A program made the translations under genes and the position numbers. From the NCBI RefSeq assembly GCF_019343475.1, contig NZ_CP072453.1:1364001-1428000 (forward strand): a DNA stretch of 64,000 nucleotides, read 5' to 3'. Source of the stretch: Providencia sp. R33. Its GTDB lineage: Bacteria > Pseudomonadota > Gammaproteobacteria > Enterobacterales > Enterobacteriaceae. The notes beneath the pieces are model-generated. The model ran no database searches, was not told where the DNA came from, and saw only the letters and a program-made list of their open reading frames with translations. Positions 32,087 to 41,866 of this stretch are shown piece after piece. Position 1 is the stretch's first letter. Each line of letters opens with the position of its first letter.

Positions 32087-33166
32087 TTATTTATGCCCAT
32101 ATGCACGCGGTTGAGTGTAATAATCAATTAACGGCACGGTGATGTTGGCCAATAATACGGCGAAGGCAACGGCATCAGGGTACCCGCCATAAACGCGGAT
32201 CACCCACACTAAGAAACCAATAATCACACCAAAAATAATCCGTCCTTTTGGTGTCGTTGAGGCTGTCACCGGGTCGGTTGCGATAAAGAACGCACCTAAC
32301 ATGGTGGCACCTGATAGTAAATGAACCAACGGAGGTGCATAACGGCTATCATCAATCAGATAACTGATTACTGCGAAAACAGCCAGTGTACCTAAGAATG
32401 ACAGCGGAATATGCCAACTAATAATACGGCGGTTAATCATGATCAAACCACCAACAAGATACGCAATGTTTACCCACTGCCAGCCAATTCCTGCTAATGA
32501 ACCTTGTAAAATAGGCTGCTGCAATACGTCAGAAATAGGATGTGTTAGCAAACCCGTTTTAAAGCTATCCAGCGGCGTGGCTTGGCTCATACCATCTATG
32601 CCTGTTCGCAACTGATCAAGCGTCACTCCCGAAGAGGTGTGCCCACTGAAGATAACTGACAAACTATCAATGGCGGAGATATGCATGTTTTGCAATTCTT
32701 GCGGTGGTAGCCAGTTGGTCATATGCACAGGGAATGATATCAATAATACAACGTAGCCAACCATAGCTGGGTTGAATGGGTTTTGTCCTAACCCTCCATA
32801 ACATTGCTTGGCGATGGTAATTGCAAAGAATGTCCCTAATACAATCAGCCACCAAGGTGATAACGGTGGTAGGCTGATCCCCAATAATAGGGCGGTGACA
32901 ACGGCAGAATTATCTTTAAGCACAGGAACAACAGGCTGTTTACGTAAGCGTATGGAAACGGCTTCGGTCACAACGGCAGTTAGCATTGCTAAAATGATTT
33001 GATAGAGAGTTCCAATACCAAAAAAGTAAATTTGTGCCGCAATTCCCGGAATGGCAGCGAGAAGTACCCAAAACATCACTAAGCTGGTGCTTTGGTTATT
33101 ATGAGTAAATGGTGCGCTTGCAATTTTTAGTCGGCGATTTTTCGCATCAATTGGCCTAAATTTCAT
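32087..33166 (-). CDS. rsxD: Rsx/Rnf electron transport complex subunit D
   Basis: A multi-helix inner-membrane subunit (about ten hydrophobic segments) related to NqrB. It carries a covalent FMN site of the form [17 protein letters not shown] in its C-terminal half. The N-terminus [20 protein letters not shown] is typical. Length is 359 aa. It is the fourth gene of the operon, with eleven bases between it and rsxC. Confidence 0.95.
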   Translation of the reverse strand: MKFRPIDAKNRRLKIASAPFTHNNQSTSLVMFWVLLAAIPGIAAQIYFFGIGTLYQIILAMLTAVVTEAVSIRLRKQPVVPVLKDNSAVVTALLLGISLPPLSPWWLIVLGTFFAITIAKQCYGGLGQNPFNPAMVGYVVLLISFPVHMTNWLPPQELQNMHISAIDSLSVIFSGHTSSGVTLDQLRTGIDGMSQATPLDSFKTGLLTHPISDVLQQPILQGSLAGIGWQWVNIAYLVGGLIMINRRIISWHIPLSFLGTLAVFAVISYLIDDSRYAPPLVHLLSGATMLGAFFIATDPVTASTTPKGRIIFGVIIGFLVWVIRVYGGYPDAVAFAVLLANITVPLIDYYTQPRAYGHK

Positions 33167-33177
33167 TTCGTTATCAC

Positions 33178-35604
33178 TTACTCTGTTATCGTTTGTTCAT
33201 TGTGCTTTTCAGCTTGTTTCGCTTTGACGCGGGCAATCGCAGCAGCAACCGCAATTTTCCGAGGGTCAGTTTCTTCCTCGATGGGTTGCTCGGCCGCAGG
33301 CGATAATTCATCAATTGCAGTTTGCTCCTGCGCCGCTTTTTTGGCTTTCGCACGGGCAATTGCCGCAGCAACAGCCGCTTTACGTGGGTCGACGTTGGCT
33401 TCTACTTGCGCTTCAACTGCAGGCTCAGTTTGCTCCTGCGCCGCTTTTTTGGCCTTCGCACGGGCAATTGCCGCAGCAACAGCGGCTTTGCGAGGGTCGA
33501 CGTCGGCTTCTACTTGCGCTTCTACCGCAGGCTCAGTTTGCTCCTGCGCCGCTTTTTTGGCTTTCGCACGGGCAATTGCCGCAGCAACAGCGGCTTTGCG
33601 AGGGTCGACGTTGGCTTCTACTTGCGCTTCAACCGCAGGCTCAGTTTGCTCCTGCGCCGCTTTTTTGGCCTTCGCACGGGCAATTGCCGCAGCAACAGCG
33701 GCTTTGCGAGGGTCGACGTCGGCTTCTACTTGCGCTTCTACCGCAGGCTCAGTTTGCTCCTGCGCCGCTTTTTTGGCTTTCGCACGGGCAATTGCCGCAG
33801 CAACAGCGGCTTTACGTGGGTCGACATCGGCTTCTATTTGCGCTTCAACCGCAGGCTCAGTTTGCTCCTGCGCCGCTTTTTTGGCTTTCGCGCGGGCAAT
33901 TGCCGCAGCAACAGCCGCTTTACGTGGGTCAACATCCGACCCGTTAACGGGCGCATTAACTTGCTCATTAGCCAGTTTTTCAGCTTGTTTGGCTCGAGCT
34001 TGTGCTTTTCGCGCTTCACGAGCTGCAATAACCGCGCTGTTATCAGGTAATTCGCCGGAAATAATATTGATTGGCTCTTGGCTCGCAGTTTGTTTTGCTT
34101 TCACTCGCGCCAATGCCGCATTTACTGCGTCTTTATCTGCACTTTCAACTTGAACTGCTGCTTTTTTATGGCGTTCTTCGCGGGCAAGTTTGTCGCGTTC
34201 CATTCGTTGTTGTTTCGCCTCAAAGCGTAATTTTGCTTCTGCCGCACGGCGTTCTTCTTGTGCGATCTCGCGAATTTCTGCTTTTTCTTGGCGATAGTAT
34301 TGGACTAACGGAATATTACTTGGGCAAACGTAGGCGCAAGCACCACACTCGATGCAATCGAATAAATTGTGTTTTTGTGCTTTTTCATGCTCATCACCTT
34401 TGCTGAACCAGTATAGTTGTTGAGGTAATAAAGCCGCAGGGCAGGCATCAACACATAACCCACAACGGATACAGGCTTCTTCAAGGGCTTTTGGCCCCAT
34501 TTCTTCCATTGTTGGCACTAAAAGGCAGTTACAAATTTTGACTACAGGGACATTGAGGTCGGGTAGGGTAAAGCCCATTAGTGGGCCACCCATGATCACC
34601 ATTTGCTCCGGTTCAGGGTTAAAGCCCGACTGTTGCAGTAAGTGTTTCACTGGCGTACCTAAACGCGCCCAGAAATTACCCGGTTGGGAAATCGCTTCAC
34701 CCGTTACTGTCACAACACGCTCAATTAATGGCTGACCATCAATTACAGCCCGTTTAATGGCAACAACCGTCCCCACGTTTTGCATCAATACCCCAATTTG
34801 GGATGAACGAGCGCCAGACGGCACTTCTTTACCCGTTAAAATTTTCGTTAGCTGTTTAGCGCCCCCTGAGGGGTATTTGGTGGGGATCACGCGAACAAAA
34901 ATTTTGCTGTCTTGTTTTGTAATGGCTTTATTCAGAGCTTGGATAGCTTCTGGTTTATTATCTTCAATACCTATCAATACTTGGTCTGGATTTAATAAGT
35001 GTTGTAAGACACGGCAGCCTTCAATCACTTCTTGGGCATGTTCTTGCATTAACCTATCATCAGCGGTGATATAAGGCTCACATTCAGCGGCGTTGATAAT
35101 TAATGTTTTAATTGCATCTTTACCGCCGGCTAATTTAGATGCCGTCGGGAAGCCCGCACCACCTAAACCAGCGATCCCAGCTTGTTCAATTTTATGTAGC
35201 AATTCTGGTTTGGTTAACTGTTGGTAATCTGGAACTGGCGTTAATGGGCACCAAGCATCTTGGCCATCAGATTGAATACGCACACATAATTCTTTTAAAC
35301 CAGAGGGATGTGCAGTGACCATTGGTTCAATTGCCGTAATTGTTCCTGACGTTGACGCGTGAACAGGTACCGTACGGCCAAGGCCACGTGTTAACGGCTG
35401 GCCTTTAAGCACAGTATCACCCACTTGAACAATAAGCTCACCTTCAGGCCCTAAATGCTGTTGCAACGGGATAATCAGCTCATTAGGTACAGTTGCAACC
35501 CGCATAGGGGTACGACTGGATTGCAGCTTCATTTCAGGCGGGTGAATACCGCCGTCAAAATCCCAGATATTGTCTTTTTTCAACCAACTGAATAACTTAC
35601 GCAT
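33178..35604 (-). CDS. rsxC: Rsx/Rnf electron transport complex subunit C, with tandem-repeat C-terminus
   Basis: RsxC is the peripheral NADH- and FMN-interacting subunit. The N-terminal part (about residues 1-450) has the Rnf barrel and SLBB-like region ([24 protein letters not shown]) and two ferredoxin motifs, [12 protein letters not shown] and [13 protein letters not shown] charged coiled segment follows. Residues about 545-790 consist of six near-identical 36-aa repeats (core [20 protein letters not shown]) plus a divergent seventh. Alanine/lysine-rich repeats at this end are usual in enterobacterial RsxC and vary in number. It overlaps rsxB by eight bases. Confidence 0.95.
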   Translation of the reverse strand: MRKLFSWLKKDNIWDFDGGIHPPEMKLQSSRTPMRVATVPNELIIPLQQHLGPEGELIVQVGDTVLKGQPLTRGLGRTVPVHASTSGTITAIEPMVTAHPSGLKELCVRIQSDGQDAWCPLTPVPDYQQLTKPELLHKIEQAGIAGLGGAGFPTASKLAGGKDAIKTLIINAAECEPYITADDRLMQEHAQEVIEGCRVLQHLLNPDQVLIGIEDNKPEAIQALNKAITKQDSKIFVRVIPTKYPSGGAKQLTKILTGKEVPSGARSSQIGVLMQNVGTVVAIKRAVIDGQPLIERVVTVTGEAISQPGNFWARLGTPVKHLLQQSGFNPEPEQMVIMGGPLMGFTLPDLNVPVVKICNCLLVPTMEEMGPKALEEACIRCGLCVDACPAALLPQQLYWFSKGDEHEKAQKHNLFDCIECGACAYVCPSNIPLVQYYRQEKAEIREIAQEERRAAEAKLRFEAKQQRMERDKLAREERHKKAAVQVESADKDAVNAALARVKAKQTASQEPINIISGELPDNSAVIAAREARKAQARAKQAEKLANEQVNAPVNGSDVDPRKAAVAAAIARAKAKKAAQEQTEPAVEAQIEADVDPRKAAVAAAIARAKAKKAAQEQTEPAVEAQVEADVDPRKAAVAAAIARAKAKKAAQEQTEPAVEAQVEANVDPRKAAVAAAIARAKAKKAAQEQTEPAVEAQVEADVDPRKAAVAAAIARAKAKKAAQEQTEPAVEAQVEANVDPRKAAVAAAIARAKAKKAAQEQTAIDELSPAAEQPIEEETDPRKIAVAAAIARVKAKQAEKHNEQTITE
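33340..33950 (-). repeat. 108-bp tandem repeat in the rsxC 3' half
   Basis: About six copies of a 108-bp unit (36 codons). Silent and coding differences alternate between units (GGCTTTCGC versus GGCCTTCGC; GACGTTGGC versus GACGTCGGC), which indicates a 216-bp dimer that was itself duplicated. The reading frame is kept throughout. Confidence 0.9.
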
Positions 35605-36211
35605 GGGAATTCTCCCTTGCTGGCATCACAGGTTGTTCAACAGGGTCAACCGAAATATTCTTCACAGGAATGGTATTTAAGTCCCACTTCCAGTTTGCAG
35701 TCGTTGTTTTCACGGGTACAAGTTCAATACAGTCAGTTGGGCAGGGCGCGACACACAAATCACACCCAGTACATAAATCTTCAATTACGGTATGCATAGC
35801 ACGAGTGGCACCAACAATGGCATCAACAGGGCAAGCTTGGATACATTTTGTGCAACCGATGCAATTTTCTTCATCGATAATGGCGACTTTACGAACAGGG
35901 TTCTGCGCTGCTTCATCACCATCAATGGGTTGCGGGTCGACATTCAGCAATTCTGCTATTTTTAGCATGACTTGCTCGCCACCTGGTGCGCATTTATTGA
36001 TCATTTCACCATTGTTCGCGACGGCTTCCGCGTAAGGGCGGCAACCTGGGTAGCTACATTGGCCACATTGGCTTTGAGGTAAAATCGCTTCAACTTGCTC
36101 GACAATCGGGTCGGCTTCCACTTTAAAACGTAATGAAGCATAGCCTAAAATTAGGCCAAAAATTAAGCCAAATACGGCTAATATACCGATGGCAATCCAG
36201 ACAGACATCAT
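35597..36211 (-). CDS. rsxB: Rsx/Rnf electron transport complex subunit B
   Basis: The iron-sulfur subunit: an N-terminal membrane anchor (about residues 4-26), a 4Fe-4S domain with [16 protein letters not shown], and two ferredoxin clusters, [12 protein letters not shown] and [12 protein letters not shown]. The length of 204 aa is slightly above E. coli (192). The stop codon of rsxA overlaps its start (1 base), so translation is coupled. Two ATGs in a row leave the start uncertain by one codon. Confidence 0.95.
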   Translation of the reverse strand: MMSVWIAIGILAVFGLIFGLILGYASLRFKVEADPIVEQVEAILPQSQCGQCSYPGCRPYAEAVANNGEMINKCAPGGEQVMLKIAELLNVDPQPIDGDEAAQNPVRKVAIIDEENCIGCTKCIQACPVDAIVGATRAMHTVIEDLCTGCDLCVAPCPTDCIELVPVKTTTANWKWDLNTIPVKNISVDPVEQPVMPARENSHA

Positions 36212-36792
36212 TAGAATTTCACCAAACCACTAAAGCCCATGAATGCAAGGGACATCAGCCCAGCAGTGATCAGGCCAATGGAAGAACCACGGAATGGGGC
36301 AGGGACATTGGCAACAGCAAGTCGCTCACGGATAGCGGCAAACAGGACCATAACAAGAGAGAAGCCTACTGAAGCACCAAACCCATACACCGCAGATTGC
36401 AAGAAGCTATGGGACATATTGATGTTTAACAGTGCGACACCTAATACCGCGCAGTTTGTTGTGATCAAGGGTAAGAAAATACCTAATAAACGGTATAAGG
36501 TAGGGCTCGTTTTTCGCACAACCATTTCTGTAAATTGCACCACAACAGCAATCGCAAGGATAAAGCTCAGCGTGCGCAAATAGAGAAGGTCAAGAGGAAC
36601 AAGGATTAATGTATCAATTAACCATGAACTTATAGAAGCTAGCGTCATGACAAACGCAGTTGCAAGCCCCATACCAATGGCAGGTTCTAATTTTTTTGAT
36701 ACACCCATAAATGGGCATAACCCAAGAAATTTAACAAGGACGAAGTTGTTAACCAGCACCGTACCAATAAAGAGTAATAGATAATCAGTCAT
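36211..36792 (-). CDS. rsxA: Rsx/Rnf electron transport complex subunit A
   Basis: A 193-aa polytopic membrane protein with six predicted helices. It opens with [30 protein letters not shown], whose embedded Cys region coordinates an intramembrane iron cluster in Rnf complexes. [21 protein letters not shown] provides the paired half. It is the promoter-proximal gene of rsxABCDGE-nth, with a terminator of ydgK just upstream. Confidence 0.95.
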   Translation of the reverse strand: MTDYLLLFIGTVLVNNFVLVKFLGLCPFMGVSKKLEPAIGMGLATAFVMTLASISSWLIDTLILVPLDLLYLRTLSFILAIAVVVQFTEMVVRKTSPTLYRLLGIFLPLITTNCAVLGVALLNINMSHSFLQSAVYGFGASVGFSLVMVLFAAIRERLAVANVPAPFRGSSIGLITAGLMSLAFMGFSGLVKF

Positions 36793-36814
36793 GCTATTGC
36801 CTGAAATGAAAATA

Positions 36815-36843
36815 TAAAGAACAAAAACTGGCCGAAGCCAGTT
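36815..36843 (-). terminator. Terminator between ydgK and rsxA
   Basis: The 7-bp stem AACTGGC/GCCAGTT closes a TTCG tetraloop on the minus strand and is followed by TTTTTGTTCTTT. It would end ydgK transcripts, so rsxA needs its own promoter or readthrough. Confidence 0.8.
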
Positions 36844-36880
36844 AAACTGCCATTATGATATCAAGCAATTTTTGTGATGC

Positions 36881-37321
36881 TTATCGATCTTGTGTGAAAG
36901 TCATTTTAACTCGTTGAGAACGCTTTAAATAAGGGACAAAGAACCCTGCACCTAATAGGGGCCAAGCAAGGACTTGCAGGGCAGTGTTGTCATCAATCGG
37001 TGAAAAGGCAAATGTTTTCAGGCCTAATAACAATAAGATAAGCAACCAAATCGTAAAGCGGCGAGGGAAGTGCTTTGAACGAGAAAACATCAGCTGAAGC
37101 ACATGGACACTAAATATTGTCATACCAATCGAGATGGCAAATGACAAATACCACGCGGCAGGAATAAAATTTGCCCAACCCTCTACTGTGGTGACAATTT
37201 CATACAACTTGATGCAATACATCACCGTCATGCTACAAACGGCTAAGAAGGTTAGCAGCAAGTAGATTGCAGGAACCAAAAGCCAACCCGTCAGGCGGTT
37301 AGCGTCATAAACTGAATTCAT
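36881..37321 (-). CDS. ydgK: YdgK-like DUF2569 membrane protein
   Basis: A 146-aa protein with four hydrophobic segments. It starts with a short polar stretch and GWLLVPAIYLLLTF, the hallmark of the DUF2569 family, to which E. coli YdgK belongs. E. coli also places ydgK just upstream of rsxA. The function is unknown. The ending KRSQRVKMTFTQDR is polar and cytoplasmic. Confidence 0.8.
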   Translation of the reverse strand: MNSVYDANRLTGWLLVPAIYLLLTFLAVCSMTVMYCIKLYEIVTTVEGWANFIPAAWYLSFAISIGMTIFSVHVLQLMFSRSKHFPRRFTIWLLILLLLGLKTFAFSPIDDNTALQVLAWPLLGAGFFVPYLKRSQRVKMTFTQDR

Positions 37322-37704
37322 AAATAATTATCCATTTTTAGCCAATCGCAATAGATTTCACAATTCTATCATAGATTTATTTGCCAACTCATTCCTTCTA
37401 ATGCTACTTTTCGATGTTTATTTATATCCACAGCGATGAAAAAGCGAATCTATAACGATGATTAACTGATGATCGATAAAGATCCAGTGAAGATCTCCAT
37501 AAAAGAGGTTTGTTTTACACTACAAATGTGCTTTTTTCGCGAATTTACTAAATTTAAGATGTTACGCCATAAAAGATACGTGACGCTGTCACTTTGATGA
37601 GATTCATGGATGCTGAGATTTTTTCCATTGAAAAATGAATTATTACGGCTATCTTTTAAGGCTAAAACCGATTTTAAGGCCAACTCAAAACGCTGGCTTT
37701 TGTT
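37322..37704. other. Intergenic region ydgK-yfeH
   Basis: About 380 bp between divergently oriented genes. It would contain both promoters, but no site is clear enough to place and no ORF has coding character. Confidence 0.4.
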
Positions 37705-38691
37705 ATGGATAAGCAAATGAACTTACTTGCAAAATTAAAGATTGACCCTTTTTTACTGATCATGATTTGTGTTGTGGTTGTAGCGAGCCTATTTCCCTGT
37801 GAAGGCGATATTAAAACAGGCTTCCAGTACCTCACTACTGCGGCCATAGCTTTACTGTTCTTTATGCATGGCGCTAAGTTATCACGTGAATCAATCATGG
37901 CAGGGATAGGGCACTGGCGCTTACATCTACTGGTATTTGCAAGTACCTTTATTTTGTTCCCCCTTATTGGTCTAGGTTTAGCCGTTATTGTGCCTGCATG
38001 GATGTCACCGACGGTTTATATGGGTTTCCTTTACTTGTGTGCATTACCTGCAACGGTTCAATCTGCTATAGCATTCACTTCAGTTGCAGGTGGAAATATC
38101 GCCGCGGCGGTTTGCAGCGCTTCTGCATCAAGCATTTTAGGTGTCTTCCTTTCACCTATCTTAGTCGGACTTTTGATGGATGCGGATGGCAGCCAAGCGA
38201 TGGATACACTTAATGCCATTGGCTCCATTCTTATGCAGTTAATGTTACCTTTCGTTGTAGGGCATTTATCACGTCCATTAATTGCTAATTGGATTAATCG
38301 CCACCGTAAGTTAGTCAATATGACTGACCGATCTTCCATATTACTTGTCGTCTATGTGGCATTTAGTGAAGCAGTAGTAGAGGGAATTTGGCAGAAAATT
38401 GATGCATACTCGCTGCTGATGATTGTTGTCGTGACATGTATTATTTTATTTGTTGTCATAATGGTGAATACGTTAGCGGCGCGTTTGTTTGGCTTTAGCA
38501 AAGAAGATGAAATTACGATTGTTTTTTGCGGGTCTAAAAAGAGCCTAGCGAATGGTGTTCCGATGGCTAATGTGTTATTTCCGGCGGCAACGGTAGGGGT
38601 AATTTTGCTGCCACTGATGATTTTCCACCAAGTTCAGTTAATGGTGTGTGCGGTATTAGCACAGCGTTATGCAAAACGTTTAGCAAAGTAA
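37705..38691 (+). CDS. yfeH: Bile acid:sodium symporter family transporter (YfeH-like)
   Basis: A 328-aa membrane protein with about ten helices of the SBF-like (DUF4137) family. Conserved stretches are FFMHGAKLSRE, LPATVQSAIAFTSVAGGNIAAAVCSASASS and FCGSKKSLANGVPMA, which form the crossed ion- and substrate-binding helices in this fold. E. coli YfeH is the closest protein I recognise; the substrate is unknown. The start may be the ATG at 37705 or at 37717, as neither has a strong ribosome site. Confidence 0.82.
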   Translation: MDKQMNLLAKLKIDPFLLIMICVVVVASLFPCEGDIKTGFQYLTTAAIALLFFMHGAKLSRESIMAGIGHWRLHLLVFASTFILFPLIGLGLAVIVPAWMSPTVYMGFLYLCALPATVQSAIAFTSVAGGNIAAAVCSASASSILGVFLSPILVGLLMDADGSQAMDTLNAIGSILMQLMLPFVVGHLSRPLIANWINRHRKLVNMTDRSSILLVVYVAFSEAVVEGIWQKIDAYSLLMIVVVTCIILFVVIMVNTLAARLFGFSKEDEITIVFCGSKKSLANGVPMANVLFPAATVGVILLPLMIFHQVQLMVCAVLAQRYAKRLAK

Positions 38692-38769
38692 CTGTTGTAA
38701 ATAACAGCTTGAATAACACGTTTATTTAAGCTGTAAACCCGTTCCCATTTTTGATAGTTTCTAAAATAT

Positions 38770-38785
38770 TTAGTTACAACATACT
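38770..38785 (-). promoter_or_regulatory. Replication terminator Ter site (between yfeH and add)
   Basis: The minus strand reads AGTATGTTGTAACTAA, matching the enterobacterial Ter consensus AGNATGTTGTAACTAA at every defined position. It lies in non-coding DNA, and tus is encoded 6 kb away. By the known Tus-Ter polarity, replication forks moving from high to low coordinates would be arrested. Confidence 0.9.
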
Positions 38786-38894
38786 ATGTACTTTTATTAA
38801 ATAACACATCTTAGCATCGATACTGAATTTAGCGGCTTAACAGGGGGGCTAAGAAGCGATGCGAGTTTGTATGAAAAGACGATTTGAAGGAAAA

Positions 38895-38912
38895 GGACAT
38901 CATTTGATGCCC
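38895..38912 (-). terminator. Terminator of add
   Basis: The 8-bp stem GGACATCA/TGATGCCC (one mismatch) lies 15 bp past the add stop codon and is followed on the minus strand by TTTTCCTT. Confidence 0.65.
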
Positions 38913-38927
38913 TCACTGACTCACTGA

Positions 38928-39929
38928 TTAACGGTTGGCTGCTTTTTGGGTTAAATCAGCTTTCTCACTGTCAGATAAAAACGCCATTGTTAGGCCGTTA
39001 CGTTGTGCTTGTTCTATCTGGTCAGGTGTTAAACCAGCTTCCGGGGCTGCAACTTCGTATTCATGGCGCAGCTCAATACCTTGAACGGCAGGGTCATCAG
39101 TATTAATCGATGCTAATACACCGTGTTGTAAAAAGGTTTTGAGAGGGTGCTGTGCTAATGAAGCCACTGTACTTGTTTGTATATTCGACGTTAAACAGCT
39201 TTCAATACCAATTTGGTGTTGCACTAAATATTCAATCAGAGCAGGGTCTTCAATGGCTTTTACACCGTGGCCAATACGTTGTGCGCCTAATTCTTTGATT
39301 GCATGCCAAATACTGGCAGCACCCGCTGCTTCACCTGCATGCACCGTAATATTTAAACCCGTATCACGTGCTTTGATAAAATGTTCTTCAAATAGTGCAC
39401 CAGGGAAACCTAACTCATCACCTGCAAGGTCTAAAGCACATAACTGATTACGATGTGCAAGTAAACCTTGCAACTCAGCAGTACAGGCTTTCTGCCCAAA
39501 TGTACGGCTTAAAATACCAATCAGATTAATTTTAATATCGTATTGACGGCAACCTGCTTGTACACCATCAATAATAGCTTCAACCACACCTTCAACGGGC
39601 AGCTGGTGTTTCATTGCCATGTAATAAGGTGAGAAGCGTAATTCTGCATAATCAATACCTGCATTGAAGGCATCTTCTACGTTTTCAAACGCAACGCGAC
39701 GGCATGCGTATAAATCAGCAAGAACAGCCACACCCCAATCCAATTTCGTTAAGAAACCAACTAAGTCGGCTTCTTGGCCTATAATTTGTACGTGAGGGCG
39801 TAGTGCTTCAAGTTCAGTGGCAGGTAACTGAATATTGTGTTCTTTCGCTAAGGAAAGAATGGTTTCTGGACGGATATTACCATCAAGGTGGCGATGTAAA
39901 TCGGTTAAAGGGAGATTTGTTTTTATCAC
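38928..39929 (-). CDS. add: Adenosine deaminase
   Basis: Add converts adenosine and deoxyadenosine to inosine forms for purine salvage. It has the zinc and active-site motifs of the metallo-TIM barrel: [16 protein letters not shown], the HAGEA motif (VHAGEAAGA), GHGVKA, and [11 protein letters not shown] with the metal-binding Asp. The length of 333 aa equals E. coli Add. A double dyad with CRP character lies about 110 bp upstream. Confidence 0.96.
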   Translation of the reverse strand: MIKTNLPLTDLHRHLDGNIRPETILSLAKEHNIQLPATELEALRPHVQIIGQEADLVGFLTKLDWGVAVLADLYACRRVAFENVEDAFNAGIDYAELRFSPYYMAMKHQLPVEGVVEAIIDGVQAGCRQYDIKINLIGILSRTFGQKACTAELQGLLAHRNQLCALDLAGDELGFPGALFEEHFIKARDTGLNITVHAGEAAGAASIWHAIKELGAQRIGHGVKAIEDPALIEYLVQHQIGIESCLTSNIQTSTVASLAQHPLKTFLQHGVLASINTDDPAVQGIELRHEYEVAAPEAGLTPDQIEQAQRNGLTMAFLSDSEKADLTQKAANR

Positions 39930-40035
39930 GGAATGTTCCTTTATCTATTTTATTCCCTTATTTTGGCGGTTATAACGCCAAAAGCAATTTTAAATCACGA
40001 AAAATGTGAAACGTGTTTGTTTATTGCATAATAAA

Positions 40036-40068
40036 TGTGACTTATATCACATATCTATCTGTGATATA
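40036..40068. promoter_or_regulatory. CRP-like site overlapping a second dyad upstream of add
   Basis: TGTGA-CTTATA-TCACA (40036-40051) has perfect CRP half-sites and spacing. The right half also pairs with a downstream arm (TATATCAC at 40043-40050 and GTGATATA at 40061-40068), giving two overlapping dyads. Nucleoside genes of E. coli are often under CRP control together with a second regulator, which makes add the likely target. Confidence 0.6.
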
Positions 40069-40100
40069 AAAAAACGCCAATCAAATTGACTGGCGCTTTT
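40069..40100 (-). terminator. Terminator of ydgA
   Basis: AAAACGCCA/TGGCGCTTTT (near-perfect arms) is followed on the minus strand by seven T residues and lies 22 bp after the ydgA stop codon. Confidence 0.85.
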
Positions 40101-40121
40101 AATCTTTTTAGATGACAGAAA

Positions 40122-41765
40122 TTAGTTCGCTGGCGCTTCTTGCGGAGCAGGGGCTAATTCAGGTGCTACTTCAGCGCCAGGTGCTGGCTCTGCTTCATAC
40201 TCTAAAGTGTCATCTTCAGAGTTAGACATCACTTTCATCTTAGTCAGGAATTCAGCTAAGGTGTATTTATCGTTGTTGAATGTCAGGTCATTACCTGCAA
40301 ATTTGATAGTCATTGTTAAGTCATTTTCGCTATCAATCATCCACGGTGATTTTTTCTGTTTTGCTTTTTCAGCACGTTCTTCGTCTGTCATGAACATTTC
40401 TTCAAATGGGGAAGAGAACATGTCAGAAGTTAACATTTGCTGAACACCTTCAAATTCAGATGTAACCATACCTTTCATTTCTTTCTTCGTATCAGCATCA
40501 ACTGGTGTGCCTTGGTCGATGATCATGGTTTGAGTCATGGATTCAATCAACATTGGTTTGTTCAGTTTCAGGTTGAAATCAAAAGAAGAAATCAGTTGTT
40601 TAATTGCTTCATCAACTTTGTTAGACATCGCTAACGCGGTGATTTCATCTTGGTTCCATTTATTAAACGTGATGTTTAAGTCAACAGAACTTTGGCCAGC
40701 TTCGTTTTTCCAGTAGAACGGGCTAACAGAGAAAACTGGCTTGCTTTTCATCAGCTCAGGTAATGTTGTAGACATCATTTCCATTGCTAAACGTTCAGTT
40801 GCTTCTGTTGGATCGCCACTTGCTAAGCCTTGAGCTAATGCTTCATTGTACTGCTCAACAAATTTGCCTAATGCTTTTGCATCTAATTTTTCAATCGCAA
40901 CTGTTAATGCGCCTGAACCTAAGTTTTGTTCTAATGCTTTTAAGTCACCGATGCTGTAAGAGATATTCCCTTTAACATCTTCACCAGTAATAGAGGTATC
41001 ACTTGAGATTTTGAAATCTTTAAATGAGAATTTAGTATCAGGGATGTTAAAGTCAGTATCTGCAATAACAAACTCTTGTTTACCTGTATAGAAACCGTAT
41101 TGAGATTTGGTCACATTAGAGACTAATTTTAAGCCTTTTAATGTCATGGACTCAGTTTTATCTTTTTTACCGATAACTAAACTGTCAGTAACTAAAGAAG
41201 CATCAACTGCTGCAAGATCAGCGGTTGTGGAAACATCAAATTTAGAGCCACTGAAAGAAACCGTTGCGTCATCTTTTGTGTATTCAACAGGGATTAACTC
41301 TAAATTAGTATCAATGCTTTTGCTGTAACCAATAACGGCATTACCATGAATAAATGGCTTACCTTTGGTTGCTTCAAATAATTCTTTAGTTGTCGCATTG
41401 TTCGCTAATTCAACTTGGGTCGCTGCTAATTTAGGCATTAGATTAAACTTAGCAACCTGTGAAATAGGGAATGGACCATGATCGATGTTCGCTTTAAATA
41501 CGATTGACTCATCAGGTGTTGCAGAGTCCGCAGAGGTAATTACGATATCTGCTTGTGAAGAGAAAACCCCTTTTTTGTAGTTTTCTAATTTAAAGTTCAC
41601 ACCTGACTCAGGTACATTTACAGCAAAAAAATCGTTGGTTTTCAGGATGACTCTATCAAGTTCATCTTTAACTTTAGAGCCTGTATACCATGATGCACCG
41701 GTCCACACAGCGCCCAGAGCAACGATAACACCAACCGCGACTAATGACTTTTTCATTATAAACAT
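40122..41765 (-). CDS. ydgA: YdgA family protein (DUF945)
   Basis: A 547-aa protein with one N-terminal hydrophobic segment (KKSLVAVGVIVALGAVWTGASWYTG, split here from a longer run) and a long, mostly beta-rich region typical of DUF945. The order ydgA-manA-fumC-tus follows E. coli. It is probably a membrane-anchored or periplasmic homodimer of unknown role. It is longer than E. coli YdgA because of an Ala/Pro/Glu-rich tail (EAEPAPGAEVAPELAP). The start may be the ATG at 41756 (MKKS), as in the family. Confidence 0.88.
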   Translation of the reverse strand: MFIMKKSLVAVGVIVALGAVWTGASWYTGSKVKDELDRVILKTNDFFAVNVPESGVNFKLENYKKGVFSSQADIVITSADSATPDESIVFKANIDHGPFPISQVAKFNLMPKLAATQVELANNATTKELFEATKGKPFIHGNAVIGYSKSIDTNLELIPVEYTKDDATVSFSGSKFDVSTTADLAAVDASLVTDSLVIGKKDKTESMTLKGLKLVSNVTKSQYGFYTGKQEFVIADTDFNIPDTKFSFKDFKISSDTSITGEDVKGNISYSIGDLKALEQNLGSGALTVAIEKLDAKALGKFVEQYNEALAQGLASGDPTEATERLAMEMMSTTLPELMKSKPVFSVSPFYWKNEAGQSSVDLNITFNKWNQDEITALAMSNKVDEAIKQLISSFDFNLKLNKPMLIESMTQTMIIDQGTPVDADTKKEMKGMVTSEFEGVQQMLTSDMFSSPFEEMFMTDEERAEKAKQKKSPWMIDSENDLTMTIKFAGNDLTFNNDKYTLAEFLTKMKVMSNSEDDTLEYEAEPAPGAEVAPELAPAPQEAPAN

Positions 41766-41818
41766 CCATCCTTTCAGTACGTTTTTAACGCACTTATAAA
41801 TTTGTATAAGTTTTATAT

Positions 41819-41850
41819 AACCGCCTTAATGCTGCATAAGAAAGGCGGTT
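41819..41850. repeat. Hairpin between manA and ydgA
   Basis: AACCGCCTT and AAGGCGGTT are separated by about 13 bases. There is no T tract on the minus strand, so it may be a processing or attenuation hairpin in a manA-ydgA transcript and not a true terminator. Confidence 0.5.
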
Positions 41851-41866
41851 AATACAGAATATGACA

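Noticed and set aside
33200..34153. Long plus-strand open frames opposite rsxC (up to 317 codons)
   Set aside because: They exist only because the 108-bp repeat is open in several frames; the rsxC frame has the conserved protein and operon context.
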